Positions 25,254 through 34,114 are shown, numbered from the stretch's first letter. The stretch: DNA of 64,000 nt from Paracoccus stylophorae (GCF_028553765.1 NZ_CP067134.1:725001-789000); one strand, 5' to 3'. Numbers and translations: made by a program. Notes: generated by a model not told the origin, from the letters alone.

Positions 25254-26314
25254 GCATTGGCCTTTCCGGTCAAGGTGTCGAAACCGGGCCGCGCCTTGTT
25301 GAATTCGCGCATCCGGCCCAGCACATCGACACCGATCTGGTCATACATGTCCAGCAGGTCGACCAGCACCCAGTTTTCCCGGATCAGGCCGTTTTCCAGA
25401 CGCCAGAAATCGAGACTGCGCAGGGTGACGCGCCTGTTCGCCGGCGGAATCCCCAGCCAGCCGCCATGGCTGATGGTCTGGATCATGTTCGGCCAGCCGG
25501 TGACGGCGGCATAGTTGCGGTCGCCGAAAAAGTGGTGACTGATGCCCTGCCGATGCTGCCCCCGATCCGGCATGGCGGCCAGGAACGGAATCTGGTGCCA
25601 GTTGCGGAAGCCGTCGATCCCGCGCGCCGTGCCGATGCCGGCCGGGCCATACCAGGTCATCCGGGGATGCCAGAAGCGGCCCATCTGCATCACCTCGGGA
25701 CCGCCCTGCGCGGGGTGGCGGCCAAGGGCTGCCAGCATGTCGATGATGTGCCGGCAGGTGGCGGTTCCCTGCGCCTTGTCCCACGGTCCCGGCACGATGC
25801 CGTCCTGCGTCGCCGGGCCGGGTATATGAAATTCACGCCCCAGCGAGGGCGTCATCGGCCATGCGCCCGCCTGCATCATCACCTCGGGAATATCCCACAA
25901 TCCCTGAAACTCGACCACGCGCCTGTCTTCGACGCGGAAGAATTCGTGGAACCGCATATGGACCAGATGGCCGGTCGGCGGGATGTCCAGCCACGGTGCG
26001 GCGAAAATGCCGTAATAATGGCCGCAGCAGCCGACCCAGTCCGCCCCTTCCGGCGTCGGCCCGGCCATTACGATGACGTCGCGGCGTTCCAGATCGGGAA
26101 TGGCCGCGAACAGAGGCGCATAGGCGCGGTCATAGAACGCGCCCGGCCCGGCCATGTCGCCGAAAGGGAAAGCCAGCCGGATCACGGCGTCGGGGGTGAA
26201 CAGGTCGTCCAGCGCGGCGCGGACCCCCGCCTCGTCGAAATCATGCATCGCCGCGCGCAGTGGTGCTATGCGCGCCTTGTGGGCGCTGTGGCGGTCCTGT
26301 TCCATGTCCTTCAT
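25250..26314 (-). CDS. NTF2/SnoaL-like protein, two domains (354 aa)
   Basis: A 354-aa tandem NTF2-like protein. The first domain ends in 'MRFHEFFRVEDRRVVEFQGL' and the second in 'SLDFWRLENGLIRENWVLVD' followed by 'MYDQIGVDVLGR'. This C-terminal signature (E/D-N-W-x3-D...G-x-D-V) recurs in the 179-aa gene next door and in the gene at 31792, so these three are paralogues. The start at 26314 overlaps the upstream stop by 4 bp (ATGA). SnoaL-type proteins often cyclise, dehydrate or hydrolyse without cofactors; the role here is unknown. Confidence 0.83.
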   Translation of the reverse strand: MKDMEQDRHSAHKARIAPLRAAMHDFDEAGVRAALDDLFTPDAVIRLAFPFGDMAGPGAFYDRAYAPLFAAIPDLERRDVIVMAGPTPEGADWVGCCGHYYGIFAAPWLDIPPTGHLVHMRFHEFFRVEDRRVVEFQGLWDIPEVMMQAGAWPMTPSLGREFHIPGPATQDGIVPGPWDKAQGTATCRHIIDMLAALGRHPAQGGPEVMQMGRFWHPRMTWYGPAGIGTARGIDGFRNWHQIPFLAAMPDRGQHRQGISHHFFGDRNYAAVTGWPNMIQTISHGGWLGIPPANRRVTLRSLDFWRLENGLIRENWVLVDLLDMYDQIGVDVLGRMREFNKARPGFDTLTGKANA

Positions 26315-26850
26315 GCCCCGGCCCCGTCGGGCCGCGGGGGCGTGCGTTCGCCGCGGTCGAACGCCTCCCACCCATAGCCGTCGAACACGTCGATGCCAAG
26401 CTGGGCCAGCACAAGCGGGAAATCGACCATTACCCAATTGTCCACGATCTTGCCGTCCGCGACCTTCCAGAAATCCATGTAGCGGATCTGCACCCGCTTG
26501 CCGGTGGGCGCGACACCCATGAATTCGCCCGAATGCGTGGCCTCTTGCCGGCCGAACGCGGCGGCCCATTCGCCCATGTAAAGCCGCGCCTCGTCGATGC
26601 AGATCTTGTCTGAGAAGGCGGCCTGGAAGGGGCGCTGCCAGTTGTCTTGGAACTGCTGCAACCCGATCTTGGTGCCGCAGCCCTGATTGCCGATCCAGCG
26701 AAAGCCCTGGGCGAAGAACTGGCCGATATCGTCGATGCGATGGTCGTTCAGCCCGTCCACCATCGATTCGATCATGGCGCGGGTGTCGTCGGTCTTGCCA
26801 AGGTCGGTATCGCGGCTGCGCGCCGCCTGTTCGGGTCTGGACCCTTTCAT
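26311..26850 (-). CDS. NTF2/SnoaL-like ester cyclase family protein (179 aa)
   Basis: A 179-aa single-domain NTF2-like protein equivalent to the second half of its 354-aa neighbour: 'RYMDFWKVADGKIVDNWVMVD' and 'LAQLGIDVFDGYGWE'. The conserved 'GVAPTGKRVQIR' strand is typical of the SnoaL/ester cyclase group. It begins a unit of coupled genes (NTF2, NTF2, SDR, LacI) after a 127-bp gap behind the ABC permease gene. The single-domain form next to a double-domain paralogue suggests either hetero-oligomers or successive steps on related intermediates. Confidence 0.83.
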   Translation of the reverse strand: MKGSRPEQAARSRDTDLGKTDDTRAMIESMVDGLNDHRIDDIGQFFAQGFRWIGNQGCGTKIGLQQFQDNWQRPFQAAFSDKICIDEARLYMGEWAAAFGRQEATHSGEFMGVAPTGKRVQIRYMDFWKVADGKIVDNWVMVDFPLVLAQLGIDVFDGYGWEAFDRGERTPPRPDGAGA

Positions 26851-26977
26851 GATGTGTCGTCCTTGTGGAGTGTCGGGATAGCGGCGGCGGGGATGACCCC
26901 CGCCCGCAGGAAATCCCGAGGCATCCGGTTCAGGGCCGGGTGGCGCCGGCGCGCCCCGCGTCGCATCCTTCGTCCCA

Positions 26978-28135
26978 TCAGCCCTTCACCGCCCCCGCCG
27001 TCAGGCCCGACACGATCTGGCGCTGGAACACCATGACCAGCAGGAACAGGGGCGCCGTGATCGACACGGCGGCCGCCACCGCCTCGACCTGGTCGGTGGT
27101 GGTCGTTTCGCGGTTGAAATAGCTGGCGATGGCCGGGACCATGGTCTGGTTCTGCGCGTCCAGCAGCAGCGAGGCCACGAGAAAGTCGTTATAGGCCAGA
27201 AGAAAGCTGAACAGGCCGGTGGTGATGACGCCCGGCCACATCACCGGCATGATGACGCGCCGGAACGCCTGGAAATGCGAACAGCCATCGACGCGCGCGG
27301 CCTCGTCCAACTCGGTCGGGATGTTCTGGAAGAACGAGCGCAGCATCCAGATCGTGAAGGGCTGGTTGATGGCGACCAGCACCGCGATCACCGCATAGGG
27401 CTGGCCGTAAAGGGTGGGCGCGGCGTCGCCCAGGATCGGGCGCAGGATCTCGGACGAGTTGATGAAGACCGGCAGATAGCCTGCGACCAGCACCGAATGC
27501 GGCAGCGCGCGAAAGATCAGCGCGACGATCAGCAGCCAGAAGGCCAGACCCGTGCCGGCCCGCGCCAGCGCGTAGCCGGCCAGCGTGCCGACGGTCAGGG
27601 ACACCGTCACGACGCCGCCGGTGACGATCATCGAGTTGATGAAGTTGCGATAGAACTGGTTGTCCACCCAGACCGACTTGTAATGCTGGGTGGTCAGCCC
27701 GATGATCGGATCGCCCAGCGGGCCGGCAATGGCGTTCAGCCCCGACAGCAGCACCGGCAGCAGCACGAAGAACACCAGGATGAACGTCACCGCATAGCCA
27801 AGCGCGGCGACGATCCAGCCCATCACCACGGTGCCCGGCTGGGTGAAGCGGTTGACCATCTGCGGCAGGCCGTTGAAGGCGAAGCGGATCGACAGCCACA
27901 GGACCAGCAGCCCCAGAACGATGTCGATCACCGACAGCCCGTGCCCCTCGGCCCGCGTCTGCGGTCCGAAGATCACGTGCATCGGGTTCGAGGCGAAGGC
28001 ATCGACGGGGGACTTGAAGCTCATCACCGCGATCCAGAAGATCGGGAAGGCCGCAAGGATGCACCACAGCGTCAGAAACCCGGCCGAGGTCAGCCGCAGG
28101 CTGGCCGGCTGTCGAAGTGCCTTGGCATTGGCCAT
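26978..28135 (-). CDS. Sugar-type ABC transporter permease (MalG-like) with membrane insertion
   Basis: A 385-aa inner-membrane permease. The binding-protein-dependent transport domain is in the second half, with the EAA loop 'ELDEAARVDGCSHFQAFRRV'. Typical MalG-type permeases have about 280 residues; here some 90 extra residues (about 59-150) between the first helix and the core carry two additional hydrophobic segments (68-88 and 103-131). The gene lies 1 bp after the partner permease. Together with the ATPase and binding protein it makes a complete carbohydrate-type importer. Confidence 0.92.
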   Translation of the reverse strand: MANAKALRQPASLRLTSAGFLTLWCILAAFPIFWIAVMSFKSPVDAFASNPMHVIFGPQTRAEGHGLSVIDIVLGLLVLWLSIRFAFNGLPQMVNRFTQPGTVVMGWIVAALGYAVTFILVFFVLLPVLLSGLNAIAGPLGDPIIGLTTQHYKSVWVDNQFYRNFINSMIVTGGVVTVSLTVGTLAGYALARAGTGLAFWLLIVALIFRALPHSVLVAGYLPVFINSSEILRPILGDAAPTLYGQPYAVIAVLVAINQPFTIWMLRSFFQNIPTELDEAARVDGCSHFQAFRRVIMPVMWPGVITTGLFSFLLAYNDFLVASLLLDAQNQTMVPAIASYFNRETTTTDQVEAVAAAVSITAPLFLLVMVFQRQIVSGLTAGAVKG

Positions 28136-28136
28136 G

Positions 28137-29159
28137 TCAGTGGCTCCCCTTGTGTTCGCGCCAGGTGCGGCGCAGCGGCCAGATCAGCAGGATCACGATC
28201 CCCACCATCGTCAGCATCGCCGAGGCCGAGGCGCGGCTGATCGCGCGGTTGCCGGCCTGATCGGGCGACAGCAGGTCATAGGTCAGCCATTGCAGCGAGA
28301 TGACGTAGCTTTGCGACGAAAAGGCGATGATCTCCTCGAACACGCGATAGCAGTCCATCAGATGGATCAGCGCGATGAAGATGATCAGCGGCATCAGATG
28401 CGGCACGATGACATAGCGCAGCCGTTCCCACCGGTTCGCGCCGTCGATGATGGCCGATTCCAGCGTGTCCTGGTTCACCGTCTGAAGGCCGGCGTAGAAG
28501 ATGACGAAGGCGAAGGGCGCGACGTGCCAGACGCGATAGATGATCATCATCAGTTCCAGCGTCCATGCCTGCGAGAACATCGAGATGTTCCGGGCCAGCA
28601 GCCATTCCAGACCCGAGGTCAGGATGCCGTCGCCGATGAACAGCCATCTGATGGACAGCCCGCCGATGATGGGCGTGATGATGAAGGGCAGCAGCGAGAT
28701 GAAGATCACCGGCCCGCGCAACGAATGCACGGCGTTGTTCACCGCCAGCGCGATGGACAGGCCCAGCACGATCACCATGGGCAGCGTGATCAGCGTGAAG
28801 AACAGCGTGAAGCGCAGCGCCCGCCAGAAGTCGATGGTCATCAGCTGGTCCCAGCTTCCGGCGGCCAGCGCGGCCCGGACCCGGTCGGGCTGGATCAGGT
28901 TGCGATAGCTTTGCAGACCGACGAACTGCGTCTGGGTGACGACGTCGCCGCCTTCGTCCAGCATCGGGCGGCTGCTTGTGCGGGTGGTGCAGACGGGCTG
29001 GGGAAAGCCGGGTGTGCAGCTTTCGACCTCGATCCGTTCATAGACTGGCTGGGTGACATAGAAGCTCTGGATGAGGACGCTGACCAGCGGCACCGCGATG
29101 AACAGGATCATCATGAATAGCGACGGCGCGACGAAGGCTGCGAAGGTCCGGAATTTCAT
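28137..29159 (-). CDS. Sugar-type ABC transporter permease (MalF/UgpA-like)
   Basis: A 340-aa membrane permease with an N-terminal helix ('LFMMILFIAVPLVSVLIQSF'), a periplasmic insert rich in Cys/Thr ('ESCTPGFPQPVCTTRTSS', with two cysteines that may form a disulfide) and the EAA loop 'ESAIIDGANRWERLRYVIVP'. It partners the MalG-like permease directly downstream. About 70 bp separate it from the binding-protein gene, with a strong hairpin in that gap. Confidence 0.92.
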   Translation of the reverse strand: MKFRTFAAFVAPSLFMMILFIAVPLVSVLIQSFYVTQPVYERIEVESCTPGFPQPVCTTRTSSRPMLDEGGDVVTQTQFVGLQSYRNLIQPDRVRAALAAGSWDQLMTIDFWRALRFTLFFTLITLPMVIVLGLSIALAVNNAVHSLRGPVIFISLLPFIITPIIGGLSIRWLFIGDGILTSGLEWLLARNISMFSQAWTLELMMIIYRVWHVAPFAFVIFYAGLQTVNQDTLESAIIDGANRWERLRYVIVPHLMPLIIFIALIHLMDCYRVFEEIIAFSSQSYVISLQWLTYDLLSPDQAGNRAISRASASAMLTMVGIVILLIWPLRRTWREHKGSH

Positions 29160-29192
29160 GCGGGGCCCCTTTTCGGTGGCGGGCGGGTGATG

Positions 29193-29225
29193 GCGCCGGG
29201 ACGGCCTGATGCCGCCCGGCGGCGC
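29193..29225 (-). terminator. Intercistronic hairpin after the binding-protein gene
   Basis: GCGCC (29193-29197) pairs with GGCGC (29221-29225), GGG with CCC and CGGC with GCCG inside, closed by a short TGAT loop. It lies directly after the stop of the binding-protein gene and before the permease, without a T-tract. Such structures usually raise the level of binding protein over permease by partial termination or mRNA protection. Confidence 0.4.
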
Positions 29226-29229
29226 ATTC

Positions 29230-30447
29230 CTATTGAATCAGCCCGGCTTCCCTGGCCGAGGTGACATAGGCGTCCTCGATATCGGCCAGCGTGGTTTCAG
29301 CATCCTTGGCGCCGGTCAGATAATCGCTGGTCCCGTTGCCAAGCGCCGTGTGCATCAGCCCCATCGCCACGGTCGAGGGATAGGCGCGGGCGGGCGGCTG
29401 CGCGTTCAGCGTCTCGATCGCGCCCTTGGCCAGCCGCGTCGGCTCGTATCCCGGCACCAGCCAGATCGCCGCGTCGTTGTTGGCCTGGACCATGTCGGTG
29501 TCCAGCCCCTCGACGATCAGCTGGAAGGCGGCCTCGGCCTCTTCGTCGCTGATGTTTTTGGCGATCACCAGCCCGTCCCACCAGATCGTGGTGGCGGGCG
29601 GTCCGTCGGGGACCGCGCGCGGTGCGGCGGCGGTTTCGACCAGACCCACGACCTGGCTTTCGCCCTCGGCACCCGACGCGCCGGCGCGGCTGGCCCAGAA
29701 ATTCGCCATGGCGATCTTGCCCTGCTGGAACTGCTGCTGGACATAGGTCGAATCCGACACCGTGTATTCTGGATCGAGATAGGCCGTGATCGCCTTCATC
29801 GTTTCCAGCGCCTTGACGCCCGCCTCGTTGTTGATCGTGGGCTGGTTGGCCTCGTCCACGATCTCGCCGCCATGACCGTAGAACAGGTTGATGAAATCCA
29901 GCCCCTGATCCCAGCCGGATTTCATCGTCGCGCCCAGGGGATAGTCGACGGCACCGGCCTGCTTGATGGCGTCGGCCGCCGCCAGAACCTCGTCCCAGGT
30001 TCCGGGCACGGCGATGTCCAGATCCGTCAGCACGTCGCCGCGATATTGCAGATGCTGGGTGTTCACCATCATCGCGATCGCCATGATCTTGCCGTCGATG
30101 CGGATCAGCTGGTTGGGCGACAGGTCCTGTCCGTATTTGGCGACCAGATCGTCCAGCGGCCGGATGGTCGCGTCGTTGATCAGCGGGGTGATCGTGCCGT
30201 TCGACACGCCGCCCAGCTGATACAGCGGCGGCTTGGCCGCGAAGGCGGCCGGTTGCTTGGTGCGGAATTCCTGGTCCAGTTCTGCCTTGAAGTTGCCGCA
30301 TTCGGCCATGGCGTCGGCCACGGCCTTCCACGCCTCGAACGCGGCGGCCAGCAGGCTGATCTGGGTCTTGTTGTCATAGGCGCACGCCGCCGAGGCAGCC
30401 GTGCCCGTCAGCGCGACCGCGCCGGCAAGTGCCAGTGTCTTCAACAT
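29230..30447 (-). CDS. ABC transporter extracellular solute-binding protein
   Basis: A 405-aa family 1-type solute-binding protein. The signal peptide (residues 1-21, 'LALAGAVALTGTAASA') lacks a lipobox, so the protein is free in the periplasm. The mature part shows the usual two-lobe pattern ('VPGTWDEVLAAADAIKQAG', 'GKIAMANFWASRAG'). It delivers the unknown substrate to the two permeases. The chosen start at 30447 begins the signal peptide; the longer in-frame extension lacks an RBS. Confidence 0.93.
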   Translation of the reverse strand: MLKTLALAGAVALTGTAASAACAYDNKTQISLLAAAFEAWKAVADAMAECGNFKAELDQEFRTKQPAAFAAKPPLYQLGGVSNGTITPLINDATIRPLDDLVAKYGQDLSPNQLIRIDGKIMAIAMMVNTQHLQYRGDVLTDLDIAVPGTWDEVLAAADAIKQAGAVDYPLGATMKSGWDQGLDFINLFYGHGGEIVDEANQPTINNEAGVKALETMKAITAYLDPEYTVSDSTYVQQQFQQGKIAMANFWASRAGASGAEGESQVVGLVETAAAPRAVPDGPPATTIWWDGLVIAKNISDEEAEAAFQLIVEGLDTDMVQANNDAAIWLVPGYEPTRLAKGAIETLNAQPPARAYPSTVAMGLMHTALGNGTSDYLTGAKDAETTLADIEDAYVTSAREAGLIQ

Positions 30448-30523
30448 CGTCGTCTTCTCCCTGTGTTGCGATGATGCGGTCCGTGTCGCCGCATCTTTTC
30501 CGTTCACCCAGAGGCCGGGGACC

Positions 30524-31570
30524 CTACGCAATGCGCTCTCCGGTCCCGGCGTCGAACAGATGGCAGATGTTTGTCGGGACCGAGAACGACACCCTGTCGC
30601 CGATCTCGGCGCGGAATTCCTTGCCCGCCTTCACCGAGACCATCTCGCGGCCGGCACGAACCGCCAGCATCGTGGCGTCGCCCAGCAGCTCGATCGTGTA
30701 GAGCCGGCCGTTGATCTGGGCCGGCACATCGGACAGCGCCGCATCCTCGGCCCGGAAACCCAGCACCACCTCGCCGTCGGGCGCGTCCAGTCCGCCGATC
30801 TCGACATTGTGGCCGGCGAAGGTGCCGTGCGTGATCCGCCCCGTGATCAGGTTCATCGCCGGCGATCCGATGAAGCTGGCCACGAAGGTGTTGGCGGGCC
30901 GGTCATAGATCTCGGTGGGCGAGCCGACCTGCTGGACGACCCCCTTCTTCATCACCACCACCCGGTCTGCCAGCGTCATCGCCTCGACCTGGTCATGGGT
31001 CACGTAGACGGTCGTCACCTGCAATTCGTGGCTGAGATTCTTGATCTGCGCGCGGGTCGAGACGCGCAGCTTGGCATCCAGATTCGACAGCGGCTCGTCC
31101 ATCAGGAACACGTTCGGCTCGCGCACGATGGCGCGGGCCAAAGCGACCCGCTGGCGCTGGCCGCCCGACAGTTCGGCCGGCTTGCGGTGCAGGAAATCCT
31201 CGAGCTCGACCATGCGCGCGGCCCGCATCACCCGTTCGTCATGCGTGGCCGGATCGACCTTCCGCACCTTCAGCGGAAAGCGGATATTCTCGTAGACGTC
31301 GATATGCGGATAGAGACCGTAGGACTGGAACACCATCGCCACGTCGCGGTCCTTGGGGTCCAGATTGTTGACCCGCTTGCCGTCGATGATGATGTCGCCC
31401 TCGGTCGCATCCTCCAGCCCGGCGATCATGCGCATGGTGGTGGTCTTGCCGCAGCCCGAAGGCCCCAGCAGGACCAGGAATTCGCGGTCGGCGATGGTCA
31501 GGTCGAAATTGGCGACCCCCACGAAACTGCCCCACCGTTTCGAGATGTTGCGAAGCTGGATTTCCGCCAT
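30524..31570 (-). CDS. ABC transporter ATP-binding protein (UgpC/MalK-like)
   Basis: A 348-aa ATPase of sugar-type importers. Walker A 'GPSGCGKTT' (residues 38-46), Q-loop 'VFQSYGLYPH', signature 'LSGGQRQRVALARA', Walker B 'VFLMDEPLSNLD' and switch His in 'VTHDQVEAM' are all intact. The C-terminus carries a TOBE/OB-fold regulatory domain. It is followed by the binding protein and two permeases. A LacI-like palindrome lies just upstream at 31599-31614. Confidence 0.95.
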   Translation of the reverse strand: MAEIQLRNISKRWGSFVGVANFDLTIADREFLVLLGPSGCGKTTTMRMIAGLEDATEGDIIIDGKRVNNLDPKDRDVAMVFQSYGLYPHIDVYENIRFPLKVRKVDPATHDERVMRAARMVELEDFLHRKPAELSGGQRQRVALARAIVREPNVFLMDEPLSNLDAKLRVSTRAQIKNLSHELQVTTVYVTHDQVEAMTLADRVVVMKKGVVQQVGSPTEIYDRPANTFVASFIGSPAMNLITGRITHGTFAGHNVEIGGLDAPDGEVVLGFRAEDAALSDVPAQINGRLYTIELLGDATMLAVRAGREMVSVKAGKEFRAEIGDRVSFSVPTNICHLFDAGTGERIA

Positions 31571-31598
31571 GGATTCCCCTTGATGCGCCACGTCACGT

Positions 31599-31614
31599 TT
31601 GCATTCGTATTCAA
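31599..31614. promoter_or_regulatory. LacI-type operator candidate before the ABC genes
   Basis: TTGCATTCGTATTCAA reads the same on both strands at 12 of 16 positions, with a central CG as in LacI/PurR-family operators. It lies 29 bp before the ATPase start. A related copy at 32854-32869 matches it (in reverse orientation) at 12 of 16 positions. Confidence 0.55.
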
Positions 31615-31791
31615 CAGATGTGACGCAGTCGGCGATTCGGATCAATAGAAAACGCACTCTCGTTGCGGTGAGAAAGTGGCGGCCAAGGGTCGGGAACCGG
31701 GAATCCGTGTGCGATCAGCGCCCGTTCCCGCCTCTGGTGACGCGCAGGCTGGATCGCTTTGCCGCGCGGGGATCGTCACTTTTCCGGGGGC

Positions 31792-32823
31792 TTATCGCCC
31801 GCTCAGCGACTGCATCCTGTCCAGCACATCCAGCCCCTGTTGCTTCCAGAAATGCAGCAGGTCGATGAAGATCCAGTTCTCGCTCAGCTTGTCGCCGTCG
31901 CGCCGATACATGTCGATGACGCGCATGTCGCCCGGCCGGTCGCTGCCCGGCATGCCCATGAAGCCGCCGGTCGGGGTCAGGGTCAGGTTCGGCCAGCCGA
32001 AGAACCCGCCGAACCTGCCCTCTGCCATGCGACACAGATGGCCATTGAACCTTCGGTCGCGAAAGGCGGCGCGGAACGGACCGCTGTGCTGTTCCGCATA
32101 CCGTTCCAGGGTATATGTGGCGCCGATCCCTTCGGGACCCCACCAGATCATGTCCTCGTTCCACGAGCGGCGCAATTCGTCGACCAGCGCGATCTCATCC
32201 GGATTCTTCCACGTCGCCACGTCGTTCAGCATGAAGTCGATGGCGGCCAGTGTGCGCCGCCCCTCATCCGGCGGCTGTTCGTCGAACAGCAGCCCGTCAT
32301 GGGTCATCGGGCCCGGCTGGACCAGATGCGCCGCCGTCTGCGGAGGAAAAGGGTGCAGCCCGGCCTGCACCATCAGATGCGGGATGTCGAAGAACATCGC
32401 GGTCTCGACGATCCGGTCCCCCTCGATCTTGTGAAACGCGGCATAGCGCAGCATGGCGATCCGGCGCGTGGGCGGAATGCCAAGCCAGGGCCGGTCGAAC
32501 AGCCCCATCAGATGCCCCATCGAGGCAACCCAGACCGACTGGAACCCGTCGATTTCATTCCGCCCGGCGAAGAACAGGTCCATCCGCCGCTGCATGTGCC
32601 GCAGCGCGGATTTCAGCGGTGTCCAGAACTGATCGGCGACAGCGCGCGGCCCGGTCAGTTCGTTGAAGGGATGAAAGCCGCGCCACACAAGATCCTCGGC
32701 GCAGAACCGCACCATGGCATCGGCCAGTTGGGGGCCGTCAGCCTTGTCCAGAGCCGCGTAGTAGTGGCGGATCAGACGCTTTGCCCGCGCAATTGCGTCC
32801 GCTGCCGACTCGGAATTATCCAC
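31792..32823 (-). CDS. NTF2/SnoaL-like protein, two domains (343 aa)
   Basis: A 343-aa tandem NTF2-like protein, paralogue of the 354-aa protein at 25250-26314: both have 'DIP..M.QAG..P' after the first domain and the second-domain ending 'ENWIFIDLLHFWKQQGLDVL'. The GTG at 32823 is chosen because GGAGAG lies six bases upstream; the ATG at 32859 has no RBS and would cover the operator-like palindrome. It is first in the leftward catabolic block, 221 bp ahead of the ABC importer genes. Function unknown. Confidence 0.8.
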   Translation of the reverse strand: MDNSESAADAIARAKRLIRHYYAALDKADGPQLADAMVRFCAEDLVWRGFHPFNELTGPRAVADQFWTPLKSALRHMQRRMDLFFAGRNEIDGFQSVWVASMGHLMGLFDRPWLGIPPTRRIAMLRYAAFHKIEGDRIVETAMFFDIPHLMVQAGLHPFPPQTAAHLVQPGPMTHDGLLFDEQPPDEGRRTLAAIDFMLNDVATWKNPDEIALVDELRRSWNEDMIWWGPEGIGATYTLERYAEQHSGPFRAAFRDRRFNGHLCRMAEGRFGGFFGWPNLTLTPTGGFMGMPGSDRPGDMRVIDMYRRDGDKLSENWIFIDLLHFWKQQGLDVLDRMQSLSGR

Positions 32824-32853
32824 GCTCTTCTCTCCAATGACGCTTTTATCCGT

Positions 32854-32869
32854 GTGCATACGTTTTCAG
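32854..32869. promoter_or_regulatory. LacI-type operator candidate before the first NTF2 gene
   Basis: GTGCATACGTTTTCAG, an imperfect palindrome around CG (10 of 16 positions), lies 31 bp before the GTG start of the NTF2-like gene. It resembles the candidate at 31599-31614, so both are likely bound by the LacI regulator encoded at 23482-24492. Confidence 0.5.
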
Positions 32870-33056
32870 GAAATAGCGCGAGAGCGCGTAGTCAGCAAGG
32901 GACGATGAGTTCGCGTTGAACTGACTCGGGATTTTTCGTAAGGCTCGGAATGTCCGGGCCAGCATCCGCGCGCGTTCCTGTCGGGGGCGCGCCGGGGAGC
33001 ACCGAACGAGGTATTGCGGCGCTGTAACCGGGCATCCGCCGTCAGCAGCGATGCCC

Positions 33057-33237
33057 GCGTTTCGCCTTCTTGCGCCCCCGTCGCATGTGCACCGCCAGCC
33101 CTTCCTCCCGGTAGAGCCTTCGTCCTCTTGCGGTTCACGACAGGACCTTTCCGCCGCAGCAGAACATGTAGCCGCCGCCGAGCCGTTGCGCCGCGCCAAG
33201 CATCCGCGGAATCATTCACATCGACCCGCATCGCCAC
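33057..33237 (-). pseudogene. Degenerate IS3-family transposase (OrfB) fragment
   Basis: On the minus strand two frames join across a frameshift to give the signature 'RRLHVLLRRKG.VVNRKR' and then 'LYREEGLAVHMRRGRKKAKRGHR', which corresponds to the IS3-family OrfB N-terminal region (Y-R-R-I-H...LYREEGL). It is short and frameshifted, so it is a decayed remnant. The rest of the 421-bp gap 32824-33244 shows no gene. Confidence 0.7.
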
Positions 33238-33244
33238 CTGCCCG

Positions 33245-34114
33245 CTATCCGCTCAGAAGCGACCAGAAATCCATGATCAGCGGGCCTGTGCGGTCCTTGT
33301 CCTGCCTGATCTTGCGCAATTCGCGCTGGCTGAGGCGCGTGGACGGCACGAAGAACTCGACGCCCGCGGGTTGGCTTCTGACCGCGTCGAAGGGAAGGAT
33401 GCTGGCGCCCAGCCCGCGCCGGACAAATGACAGGATCGCCGTCGTGTTGCGCGCCTCAAGCCTGCTGCCGTCCAGCAGCGTCCGCACCAGCGGATCGTCC
33501 ACCAGATTGCACAGCGGATTGGCGATCAGGGGCTCATGGGTCAGCAGGTTCCAGTCGGAACGACCTTCGGCGGCAAGATGCGCGCGGTGGACCGGCCCGC
33601 CTTCGACGCAGACGATGCCCAGATCGTCGCGAAGAATTCCCTCTCCTTCGGGCGGATCGCCCGGTCTGGCTGAGAGGATGCCGATATCGGCCTCGTCGCG
33701 CTGAACCCGGCGCCGCACCGCGGCGGTGTCGACATCGCTGATCTCGATCCGGACATCGGGATGCGTCGTGCGATACCGGTCGATGACCTTGGGCAACAGC
33801 GCGACCGTGGCCGAGGGCACCGCGGCAATGCGCACGATCCCGACCGACGAGATCGCGTGGCGGCGGATAGCGTCGATGCTTTTGTCGAACACATCGGTCG
33901 CCCGCTGACTTTCCTCAAGGATAAGCTGTCCCAACGGGGTCAGCCGGCTTTTGCGGTCGGTCTCGAACAACGGCGCGCCGACATGGTCCTCAAGCTGCGT
34001 CAGCACCATCGAGACGGCCGACGGCGTGCGGCCCAGCACCCGGGCCGCCCCCGACAGCGTCCCCTTCTGCGCCACGATGCTGAAGGTCCGCAGCATCTCG
34101 AGCTTGATTGACAT
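33245..34114 (-). CDS. LysR-family transcriptional regulator
   Basis: A 289-aa LysR-type regulator. The N-terminal winged helix includes 'TLSGAARVLGRTPSAVSMVL' (residues 18-37) and 'GAPLFETDRKSRLTPLG', followed by the effector-binding domain. It is divergent from the aldehyde dehydrogenase operon, with 90 bp between start codons, and so is the likely regulator of that operon, sensing the substrate or an early intermediate. Confidence 0.93.
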   Translation of the reverse strand: MSIKLEMLRTFSIVAQKGTLSGAARVLGRTPSAVSMVLTQLEDHVGAPLFETDRKSRLTPLGQLILEESQRATDVFDKSIDAIRRHAISSVGIVRIAAVPSATVALLPKVIDRYRTTHPDVRIEISDVDTAAVRRRVQRDEADIGILSARPGDPPEGEGILRDDLGIVCVEGGPVHRAHLAAEGRSDWNLLTHEPLIANPLCNLVDDPLVRTLLDGSRLEARNTTAILSFVRRGLGASILPFDAVRSQPAGVEFFVPSTRLSQRELRKIRQDKDRTGPLIMDFWSLLSG

